This document shows positions 47,977 through 57,834 of a stretch of 64,000 bases of DNA, piece after piece. The notes under the pieces are model-generated. The model ran no database searches and was not told the DNA's origin. It worked only from the letters and a program-made list of their open reading frames with translations. The translations under genes were made by a program, and so were the position numbers. How positions within the stretch are numbered: the stretch's first letter is position 1; the number at the start of each line of letters is the position of its first letter. Source of the DNA: Ehretia macrophylla (Eukaryota; Streptophyta; Magnoliopsida; Boraginales; Ehretiaceae); the NCBI GenBank assembly GCA_037974665.1, contig CM075766.1:48535569-48599568 (forward strand), read 5' to 3'.

Positions 47977-48117
47977 GGGAGAGGTTTGAAGATACTCGAC
48001 TAGCGGGAGAGGTTTGAAGTTGCTCAACCAGTGGGAAATGTTTGAAGATACTCGACCAGCGGGAGAGGTTTGAAGATGATCGACCGATAGGGAGAGGAAT
48101 GAAGTTGGCTCGATAGA
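47977..48117. repeat. 28-bp tandem repeat, five units
   Basis: Units begin at 47977, 48005, 48033, 48061 and 48090, each 28 or 29 bp and starting GGGAGAGG or a close variant, followed by TTTGAAG and a CTCGACCAG-like end. The block lies just upstream of the mitovirus fossil as read on the minus strand. Confidence 0.85.
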
Positions 48118-51033
48118 GGAACAAGCACAGTGGTTTGACTACTGGGATCCCAATCGCCTGCATCAGCGAAAAATGGAACTATCAAATCACAGGTGACTCC
48201 CTTTATCGGGATGGGAGCAATTGCTTAATTGGCATTTCTTTCCTTCCCTAAATCGATCCACTAGTAGGTAGTTGTAGGAGAGATCCATTATGGTGGGATG
48301 GACCATTCTCGAATTTCGACCGACATTTCTATCAATTGGCAGAAGACTCATGCATACTGGGAGGGTATGACTTCAAGGGATGGACTTGATCGAACGCCAA
48401 CCACTTGCTATTTTGGTAGGAGATAAAATCCAAAAGACCATATTAGCGTGTAGTAGATTGGCTCGAGTGTGTAATAGGCCAGTCGAGAAGAAATCCCATC
48501 AATAGATTGAACAGTAGATAAAGGATCAGAGTATGAGAGGGGTAGATCTACCCAATATGGACTGATAACAGATGGTCCCCTATCTATGCTCTCTCTCTTC
48601 TGTCTGTGTTACTGGCTGTCATAGATCGGTCACCCCTTTGACTCGTCCTAAAAGGGATAGGGATAAAGATTCGCAGGCGAGGCAGATATTGAATTCACGG
48701 AGCAAGGAGAATGTGTAGCTGGATCGAACCCAAGGATAGCTTTGATCGGCCTGGCCTCGGGTGGTAGCCTAATCGAAGAAGTTGAGCTTGTGCCCAAGGC
48801 CACCTTTTTATAAAATCACAACGTGGGATAGAGGAGGTTTGGAACCCTCATCTCAAATTTCATGTGGGATATCCACAAAGGATACCAAGGATGGTCGTGG
48901 ATCAATACAGGATTGAGAAGAAAGGACTGAACTTGATAGGTTTTACTGCGGAAAGCTCCTCGCTACATAAATCACCTCACCGCATTCGTTCAGTTGGGTC
49001 GCTGCGGTGATGAAGGCTGACATGATTGACTGGAACTGGAGTCTCACGAGGGATTTAGCAGTTCCGTGGATGCATATTCAGTCGAGTACATGTGACTGAG
49101 TCGCCCGTACCTGAGCTCAAGAAATATTCCTTATACTTACCGAGTCTCTTCTCTTTCACGAGCAGTGGAGACAACGTTTCACACCTTGCCTTCACTAACT
49201 GAGCTGACAAGTGTATGAATGAAGTCGAAACAACAAGTGTACTTCAGAACTCTTCTCCACTGCTTCGTAGCCGGAGCAGACATATGGAGTTCACTTGAAG
49301 GGAGAATGGCAGGAATGATTTCTTGCAATGCAACAAAACTCAAAGCTTGATTCATAGGCTATACTCATACTCACCGGCTACACGGAACTCGTCTAACAAG
49401 TTCTCGCCAAGTCTATATGGACTTCTTCGTTAAGTCTGAGTGCTCGAGTGAATTTATGAACAAGCTATAGACAGAACTTGGTGGAGCGTTTGGAACTTGT
49501 ATCTATAAGCGTGAAATTGAGTCTTTGAAATGTAGACTTCATTCACAGTTGAACTTGTCTCTATTTTGCTATTCCCTTTGGTTTTGAGGCGAAACTCACT
49601 AAGTGGAGGCTGGGACGGATTGCAATTCTAGTGAGATTAGTCCTCTGTTCTGATCCAATGTTCAGTTGGGGAAAAGGGCACTCTTTCAGAAAACCCCACC
49701 TAAAATATATGACGACCCCCCAGTCCACTTCCATTTGTCCTTCTTTCTTGTGGTGGAACCTGGCATTCACCCTCCCGGAAGTGATTATCGCCAAAACAAA
49801 AAAAGACATCTTGCATTTTTTCCCTCTCCCACAAAAGAAGAGTCAAAGTATAATAGTCTCCATCTCATATGCTAGTCTTCCTCATTTCTTTCGTTGGTTA
49901 AGTGCTAGATGGGGAATGAATCGGTCGGTTATGTCCCTGGACCTCCCGACTTCCCTGTCACGTCCGAACGTAATCAGAGAAGACCTACCCAAGCACCACC
50001 TTATTATCATAAATGTGAATATCCTGGACAATCACAGGAAAGAGTACCTAAAAAAAGGGAAAAGAAATCACAAAGGTAAAAAGACAAGCAAAGACAAGCG
50101 CAGTAGGGGGTGGGGCGTCCTTCTAAACTGGGGACACATTAAGCCCAACTAGGCAAACAAGTTTGGGTAGGGCAACTCAAGGTCTGGTGAAAGGATTCAA
50201 ACAGCAGACACCGACAGTTACTCATCGAAACTGCGAAGGGACGGTTCGTACACAAAATGGCGACTTATCGCAAGTCCCTACACAAGAGCTTGTTGACCAT
50301 AGTAGGGATAGCCGTACTGTACTGGTTAGGCGATGGCACAGTACGCAGGACCCTCGTATGAAAGCCTACCAAGCTTCCTTGCACTATGTGGAATGGACTA
50401 TTATTGGATTGGACATGCCTATAGCTAAAGGAATGTACATCGAGCCGTAGCAGGGGGGAGGCCAATGTCCCGTCAGATATCACGGCCCACAGTCAAGCCA
50501 GCGACCTTCACCTCCCGCAGGTCATACAGGGCCTTTCGCCAGAGTTCACTGTGGTCTATTCCCTTTCTAGATTGAGTTGATAGGGGCTTTTGGCTAACGT
50601 ACGTTCAGGGGTCTGCCAGTCAACTACCTTATCATCTAATGAGGTTTTCAGTACCACGAGTTCGTTGGTCGTTGTGTGGTATGGGTGGACTCGATTTCTT
50701 TCGATTTTAAGCAATCCCTCTTTATCATGTTTCACCATATGGATTACCTATCTTTCGGTTTCCTCCCGCAACTCCCTTTGGTCTTCTTTAGCTCTGGTGG
50801 GCGTGCTTCTATAGTTCTTCTAGCCTTCCTTCATGTCGTAGCCTTAGCTTATCGACGAGTCTTGCATTAGATTAGATACATACAACATTTTCTTTGACTC
50901 ATACCTTGGAGAAGAACGTTCTTTGTTTGAGTTTGAAGTCATTACCTTGCGGGAGCCACTTGGGTGAGACCATTCTCTTCTTTATTATTTCCATATGGTA
51001 TGTTGAATCACTTGTGAAGTCGACTTCACTTGA
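48118..51033. other. Mitochondrial-type spacer, no recognised gene
   Basis: Several unassigned frames occur (for example 49631-50152 plus and 50163-50450 plus), none with known motifs. The segment ends with CCATG at 51034-51038, the target of element C. Confidence 0.4.
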
Positions 51034-51038
51034 CCATG

Positions 51039-53835
51039 TATGATAACCCGAACCCGGCATGCATTTAATAGCACCTGACTGCATTTTATTAAATGTGTAA
51101 TTAGTTAAATCAACCAATTTGCACTATTTTAATATTCCTCTTGGAAGCATTTAGTAGTTGTAAATTGAATAATTAAAGATTATTACCTATTCCTGATAAT
51201 TATAGTAATTGAATTTCTTTTCTTGTGATTAATTAAGTGTTATCTTAAATGTTAGGGTTTAATTGTGTTTGACTACGTGTTTATATTAACCTTCATTTGT
51301 AGCTTAATATTAACTTCATAATTCTTTAAAATATTCTAGAACTAGTGAAATTAATTATTTTAAATGAATATTGATTACCTTGATTGTTTTGATTATTTTA
51401 AAAAAATCGGTTTTGGTTGTTTTGCGTTAAAATCACTCGGTTTTCAAATAAATGAGAAAAGTAACTCCGAGCCGGAGTAAATTCTAAACTATGATGCTTT
51501 CCAAAAATGATATATTTCTTAGATTCTTTGAGAATTAATTGTTACTTCTTTGTTGTCGTAACGTGCATTGCATATCGAGAGAGATAGTTAGGAAATGAAT
51601 TCGAGTCCTCAGCAAATAGTAAAACTAGTATTTTAGTTCCTTAAATTTTATAATTTAATTGTTGTTAGCTAGAATTGATGTTTCCTTAGTTGTTTTAGCC
51701 TAAAAATGCATGAAATAGGCTAGTTTGACCAATTTTTAAGTGGTTTGACCAAGGGGATTGACCATTTTGACCTTGTGCCTCTTTTAATAGCCTAAAATAG
51801 CTCAAAATAAAAAAAGAAAGCAAGCTGAAAAAAGAACCAGCTAGGGCCGAAAATGAGGGAGAAGAAAAAAAGAAAAATTCAACTTCAAATCTTCGATTCT
51901 TTGCGTGAGCTTGCACGGGGTGGTTTCCGAGGCATCCTACGAGGTTTTCCTAGCGTCTAGGAGCGTCTAAGGTGAGGGTTTCATGTTTATTTGCGCATTT
52001 GAAAGTTTTATGTATTAACTTTAATTTTTGGATTTATCCGTAGTTTGTTGTTTTAATCATTTTGAGGCTTATAGAATGTTCCCTAGCAATCGTAGAACAT
52101 GTATTTATAGCTTTTTAACATTTTCTGCTGTTAAATAATGAAATTGAAATATAAAATGTTAGTTGAATAGTATTTTATGAATAGTAAATCCTTGAAACGA
52201 TAAAGTTGCGCTATTATGCTGTCTGTTGATGTAGGAAGATGCTAGATATGCTAGAATGCCTAAATGTGTGGTGTAATTGGAATGTGTAATGGAAAAACGG
52301 AGAAAAACGGCTTAGTGAAAGTCGGGGTCGTGTAGGTCGAGTTTGGTGTTTTCTCGTTTTGCGTGTTGGCATTGTTTCGGGAAGCCATGGAAGCACTTTT
52401 GGTGCGATTATGGCGATGGTTGGGTGTTTGGTTGGTATAGTTGTAGTTCAAACGAGCAAAGGAGGAAATCGGGGCTTTGCGCGAATTCTAGGGTAAAGTA
52501 GGGTTTCGGGGTCCTTGGACGTGCCTTATGGTGACCTAGGAGGATTGGCGAAGTCGGTTTCCAGAACTCGTGGCTCGTTTGGAAATGGTAGTGTTTTGAT
52601 AGTTGGGGCCGATTTGTGATTTTGCTTGTTATCTTGATATTATGCCTATAGAATGCTTAGGGTTGCTTGATATACTTGTTTAATTGGTGTTATTGTTGCT
52701 TATTATTGCTTGTTAGGCTTGAAAAGTTAGTTGAATGCTAGTATTGATTGTGATTGCTTGTTATCTCGTTTGTTGTCACCAGTTTGTATTGTTGTGCTAT
52801 CGCTCGTTTATTGCCTTGTATCGAGTCTTGCATTGCATGGTGTCTCGCGCGTGAGTGATGGGCCTCTCTGGGTAGCCTCGGGTTGCCAGTGTTGGTTGCT
52901 CTAGCTCCGCTGCTATTCCCTTTTCTCGCTTGGGTTGCCTCCCAGGGAGATTTGGGTCGTAGATTGATGGATACTTCCGGGGTATTCCAAACTGGTGTTA
53001 TAAGGTGGTTGCGCGCTTATTGTCATCGTTGTCAACATCAAGCTCGAGATTGATGTATCGCTCGTGTAATGGTACATTGCTCGTATGAGTGAACCATAGC
53101 CTTCAAAGTGTGGTATAGCTTTGAATGGTTGTGTTAATGCTTTCAGTAATTGCTTATTGTATTGATTGTTTGTTTTGATTGCTTATTTATCAGTTATATT
53201 GCTTAACTGTCTTATTTGCATTGCATGACTTTCTTTCTCTCCAATTCGATATCTGTCTCACCCTCACTGAGTATACGTGTTGTGTATACTCACTCCTCAC
53301 CACCACACTTCAGGAAATGCCATGTTAGCTGGAAAGTTCGTGATTTCGTGAAAGTCCGTGCTTGAAGAGTTGTCCTGCGTGCCTATGTGACTTGAGTTGT
53401 CAAAGTTGTAAAGTTGTATGCTTTTATATTTTATGTGTATTTAATGTTAAAGGGGATGTAATTTAAGTTTCACTAGATTATGTATTTAGTTAATGTAGCT
53501 TAACTTCAATGTATATTTGTAATGACAAAGGAAAAGAGATAGAAAGGTATGATAGTCTAGCTTATGATATAGGTTGGTGTAGTTTAATTGCTAAACTTGA
53601 ATGTATATTTACTTGTGTTTTGCTTGTTGTGAACCAAGGCTCGGATGGCCTTGAGGTGGTTGAATGTTTGGACATGGTATTGGTCCACTTATATGCTGTC
53701 GCAGGTTTTACCTCTCGCCTAGAAACAGGGGAGACTCCGTCCGTTTTCCCTGAAAATTATGCCCGGGTTTTGGTTTGGGTTGTGAATAGATTGATTGTTA
53801 GAACTCCCGGTCTCGAGAGGGATCGGGGTGTTACA
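51039..53835 (+). repeat. Element C: solo LTR of the A/B family
   Basis: A single 2.8-kb LTR is flanked by the perfect duplication CCATG (51034-51038 and 53836-53840), with no primer site or interior. It starts TATGATAACCCG, one base from the family's TGTGATAACCCG, and ends CGGGGTGTTACA. Such solo LTRs arise by recombination between the two LTRs of a full element. Its sequence alternates between A-like and B-like stretches. The inverted repeat TGAGTATAC...GTATACTCA is at 53278-53302. Confidence 0.92.
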
Positions 53836-53840
53836 CCATG

Positions 53841-54123
53841 TCTGCTTCAACTTTACCCTAGACTCCTGTCGTGTAGTGAAGCAAGACTAACAAGTGGTCG
53901 AGTGAATTCATGGACAAGCAACTATTAGTTGCAATACCTTTCTATTTTTGGATTCTTCCTCCACTCACCTCCACGGGCGAATATAGTCTACTACACTCTT
54001 TCTTGACTAATGTAGTAGACTATATTCTAGTAGGTCATTCGGAAGGGTTCCGTAACATTTTAGGGCCTAACGTTGTGGTTGTTCGATTGACCGAGAAAAA
54101 CAAGTTCCAGAGGCATCTTCCAT
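53841..54123. other. 3' flank of rps12 with a strong hairpin
   Basis: No gene is seen. The segment is the downstream side of the minus-strand nad3-rps12 pair and carries the perfect inverted repeat at 53979-54027. Confidence 0.5.
53979..54027 (-). terminator. 17-bp perfect inverted repeat, possible mRNA 3'-end stabiliser
   Basis: GAATATAGTCTACTACA (53979-53995) is mirrored exactly by TGTAGTAGACTATATTC (54011-54027) with a 15-base loop. It lies about 100 bases beyond the rps12 stop. Stem-loops near 3' ends of plant mitochondrial mRNAs are known to help end processing and stability, so this may be a relic of that in the mitochondrial source. The exact role is inferred. Confidence 0.6.
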
Positions 54124-54501
54124 TCATATCGATTTGGGTTTTTCCGTACCATATTTTGATATGCCTTTTCTTCGATCCGGAATTCCCAGCAAATCCTTGA
54201 CTCATCAAATACAATGGGATTTCACACCTGGCAAATCTTTCACTCTACCTCCTCTTATTAAGACCATAGAATGTTCCTGCAAATTATGACCTTCGCCTGG
54301 AATGTGAGAAAATATATCATGTCGATTGGTCAACCGTACTTTGGCTATCTTACGTTGAGCTGAATTAGGTTTTTTTGGTGTTCTCGTTGAAACACACGGG
54401 CATACTCATTGTTTTTGGGGACATTGATCCAAAGCTCGAGTACGGTCCGTGCGCCGTTTTTCTTCTCTACCATGACGAATCAATTAATTTAATGTAGGCA
54501 T
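54124..54501 (-). pseudogene. rps12: rps12, mitochondrial ribosomal protein S12, decayed
   Basis: The frame from ATG at 54501 to TGA at 54124 has exactly the 125 codons of plant mitochondrial rps12 and keeps its landmarks ([52 protein letters not shown]). Several in-frame stops interrupt it: the sixth codon is TAA where CAA (Gln) is usual, a TGA stands where GGA (Gly) of the Q-K-Q-G-V segment is usual, and two TGA codons stand in place of the R-G of H-C-I-R-G-V. Some need a G to T change and cannot be explained by RNA editing. It sits 48 bases after nad3, the usual co-transcribed order in angiosperm mitochondria. Confidence 0.93.
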
Positions 54502-54549
54502 CGCTCTTTCCTTTGTCCTTCCCCCAAATTTTTGCCCTATCACTAGTGG

Positions 54550-54906
54550 TTACTCCCTATCCGAAGCACCCCTTTTCCATTCATAAAGAGATCCAATCAT
54601 CAAAATCAATAAAAAGGCCATCATAGACCAAGATCCAAACGGATCAATATAGTTGGGAAGTACTGCCCAAGGAAAGGAAAAGGTTACTTCCGTATAAGGA
54701 ATAATAAATAAAATTGAAACAAGATAAAATCGTATATCAAAATGACTTCTGACATCACCAAAAGGATCGAAACCACATTCGTAGGCCAACAATTTTTCTG
54801 GATAAGTCGAACTATTGAAAGTAAATGGAAAAGGAACATCGAGTGGGACCAAAGAAACTTGCGGACTGATCACTAAATGAATACAAATATGTGCAAATTT
54901 TGACAT
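54550..54906 (-). pseudogene. nad3: nad3, NADH dehydrogenase subunit 3, full-length but mutated copy
   Basis: The 118-residue frame is the normal length of Nad3, a membrane subunit of respiratory complex I. I start at the ATG of MSKFAHICIHLVI (54906), which matches MSEFAPICIYLVI; an ATG two codons upstream is not conserved. The signature ECGFDPFGD and the end LYEWKRGASDRE are kept. More than 20 bases differ from a typical angiosperm nad3 as I remember it, mostly G/C to A/T, giving E to K, G to D, A to T, R to H, D to Y, P to H and P to L. Sites that plants edit (Ser2 TCA, several CCN proline codons) are unedited, so the copy came from DNA. The frame is open, but the companion rps12 and the changes at conserved residues argue that it is not used. 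Confidence 0.93.
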
Positions 54907-55159
54907 CACCATAGACCACTTTGTTCTTTCGCTCTTTGCTCGCGGAGCGGCATACCAAAAAAAAGAGAAACTTGTTCTTGCTCTCCCAATTCAGGAAAGA
55001 CTTGTTGGAAATCGCCAGTTGGCTTGGAAAAACTAAGAAAGACTTGGGATTTTTTGGGCATGAAAGTGTCTTTCTTATCTTAAGATATTTCTAGTTGGAT
55101 GAAAACGGTGCCCCTAAAGGCTCTTATTGAGATGTCTCTTTACCAGTGGAAATGCCGAC
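54907..55159. other. Upstream flank of nad3
   Basis: About 250 bases of mitochondrial-type leader without a recognised gene. It ends in CCGAC (55155-55159), the left target site of element E. Confidence 0.5.
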
Positions 55160-57463
55160 TGTGATGCCTGAGCTTTTTGCCCGCATTCACTTACTGTTGC
55201 ATCCATTAATTGTGTATTTAATTCTGTGTTTTACTTGTTGTCTTTCTTAGTTACTATTCATTCCATTTTTCAAATATCTAATTACATCGAATTAGAATTT
55301 TTATCAAATCATATTAATTGCTATAGGAATGAAAAAAATGTGCAATTGAGCTAGGAGCGATAGGAGCACTTGTTTAGAAAATGTTTTAGCAAACTTAGGA
55401 ATAGTGTTACGTAACTTAACTTAGTGATTTAATTAGATAGCCTACATTTTACAACCTAGGCTCATTTTTAATCTAACTAAGCGCATTTTAGTGGACCAAT
55501 TAAACACCCAACATGACCCCACCTTAGCTTGCTTATCATATAACATTATATAGCACAACATAGCTCATTAGTTGACAAAAAAAAAGAGAAGCAGTGAATA
55601 GTGCCTAGGAACCCAACAGCCCTTCCCTTGCATTTGGGTGATTTTTGCTTCATCAATTCATCACTTCAAGCCAAGCCAAGCTAGGAGCACATAGTTTAGG
55701 GTGTTTGCAAGCCTCCCGAGAGTTTTTACGCGCTTTGGTGAGGGTTTTCATGCTTATTTGTGCATTTTAGAAATGTTTCTATTTTCTTGATTTGTTAGAA
55801 ATTTTGTCTAATGCTATTGCAATGCTCAAATAAGCTTATATATGTTGTATACGTGTAGTAGAGATCGCATTTATGCCACTGTTTCATATTTTCGGGGTTA
55901 ATGCTAATCTGGGTAGATTCGGGCTTCACATTTGGTATTCTTAGGCTACCTAGGTGCTATAAAAGCTTTGCTAACCCTTGTTTGAAGCCCGGTTGAGGTA
56001 TGTGTAGTTCAACGCTATAAGAGAGAAATGGGGCTTTCGTGTAATTGCGGGTAATTGAATGTGTTTGAGGGTTATAGGGGTACCTTAAGGGTTAGTTAGA
56101 AGATTGGTATTGTTTCCCTTTGAATTTGAAACATTAACTTGAGTTTGGAAGGAAAACGGATTGAATAACAAAGGTGTTTAAGGGTAAATCCGATTGTCTC
56201 TCGCATCTAAAACCTTGGCATGACTCCTTATGTGTTTAAATGTGGTTTCAAATTGTTTCAAAGCTTTTGACATAATTCTATGGATATCTGGAATATGCCC
56301 CTTTGTAAAATTGCTTAATTGCTTGTATAAACTGCTTCCATTCTAACTGTTCCGAGGTCAACCTACTTTGTTGATCCTCCTATGTGTTATTGCTTATATT
56401 GTTGATATTGACTTGTCATTGTTAAGTGCATTTCATAGTGGTTGCGCAACCATGGTATCAGGGGCGGTTGTGTTGAATATCGACTGGGCGGCAGAGGGCT
56501 TGCCAGTGGATATTCAAACTCCGTGCCCTATTCCCTCACTTGCCTGGTCTAGAGATTGCCAGGGGGTGTTGGGTCGTAGGATTTTTGGGGTACATCCGGA
56601 GTACACCCACTGGAGTGTTTAGGGTTATGCCAGCTTATCGTGATCGAGATCGTGGTTCGTGGATCGTGAATGAAGATCAAGTGAAGATTTGGAGTGTTAG
56701 GGTTAAGTGTAATGTATCTTTTTACTGTGTGGTTACTTAAGCTATTGTTATTTCTTGAATGGTTTAATTGCTATTATTGTTTAACTGTATTATCTATTGC
56801 ATTGCACGCCCCTAGAGACTTTATCCCTCACTAGGCAACAGTGGTTGCTCATACCTCGATATATGTTTCAGGGAGTGCTGAGGGTGATCCCCAGCTAGTT
56901 GAGGTGATAGTGGAAGAGGAAGAAGTACAGGCAGAGCCTTTGCCCTAGTTGTTGTGTGTTTGTTGTCTGAGGTGGATGTGCTTTCTTGTTACTACATGGC
57001 GTACTTGTATTGCTATATTATGATCTATTTTGTGGCCTAAGAGCTATGTATATTATTGTAGTTACAAGTTGAAAGATAGTTGGTTTTAGTGATAGATTTG
57101 AAAAACCATGATTTCTAATAACTATGTACTATTCTAGCTACTTGCATGCTTGGGTGTGTAGGTTCTAAAGTATGTTTGGTTTCAACACCTAGGAATGTTC
57201 CAATGTTATTTTAGAATGGCATGATAAACGGTTTTATGAAGAAGTTAAGTTGGTTGCACGCTTGGGAGAATTTGGACTGTTGTATGCTTCAAGGCTTGGA
57301 TGGCCTTGAGCCTTTGAACTTAGTTATAAAAGCTTGTCTTGCTTTGTTGTGGCTTTAATTGAGCGATTACAGGTTATCAGAATGTCCACGATACAGAGGA
57401 GACTCTGTCCGTGGGTCGGGTCCAGACTTAACCTTTAGCGTGGGGTTGGGTCGGGGCGTGACA
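55160..57463 (+). repeat. Element E left LTR
   Basis: It runs from TGTGATGCC to GGGGCGTGACA just before the primer site. Its layout parallels the LTRs of A, B, C and D, for example GGGTCGTAGG and the CACTGGAGTGTT stretch near 56570-56625, but overall similarity is low. Confidence 0.92.
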
Positions 57464-57469
57464 TTTAGG

Positions 57470-57481
57470 TGGTATTAGAGC
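57470..57481 (+). promoter_or_regulatory. Primer binding site of element E (tRNA-iMet)
   Basis: TGGTATTAGAGC differs from the A, B and D sites by one base (C to T) and lies six bases after the LTR. Confidence 0.8.
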
Positions 57482-57834
57482 TTATAGATGCATGAAGCCA
57501 GGTTAATTTTCTCGGTCTGTGGGTAGGAGTCTATTGAGTTAATGTGTGATTATGTGAATAAATGTTTCCTTGAATGACTAAGAGAAAGATTGAATGATTA
57601 AGCATATGCAAGCATGAAAGCGAGAATGTGAAAGGTCTTATTGAGTTATTGTGTAAAAGTGGAAAGTTAAGAATGGAAAGTATGACTAATCGTTTTACTT
57701 GTATCTTTAATATGTAAAGTGTTGTATGACCCTATGTGCGATCTTATGTTAACTTATTTGAACTTGTTCTTATGTGATTTAATTGTGAATTATACAAATG
57801 CTTGTCATAATACTTTGCATTCTAGTTATTTGGA

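Noticed and set aside
47977-48117. CRISPR-like array
   Set aside because: The units abut without spacers, and the context is plant organelle DNA.
49631-50152. A 173-codon plus-strand frame in the spacer
   Set aside because: No known motif, lysine-rich low-complexity end and an overlapping frame on the other strand; not enough to call a gene.
54124-54501. Stops in rps12 as sites of U-to-C editing, as in ferns and hornworts
   Set aside because: At least two of the stops would need T to G, which that editing cannot make, and neighbouring genes show general decay.
15637-55159. The window as a genuine mitochondrial chromosome
   Set aside because: Nuclear-type LTR elements with clean target duplications, a ruined atp1 P-loop, stops in rps12 and a G/C to A/T bias all point to the nucleus.
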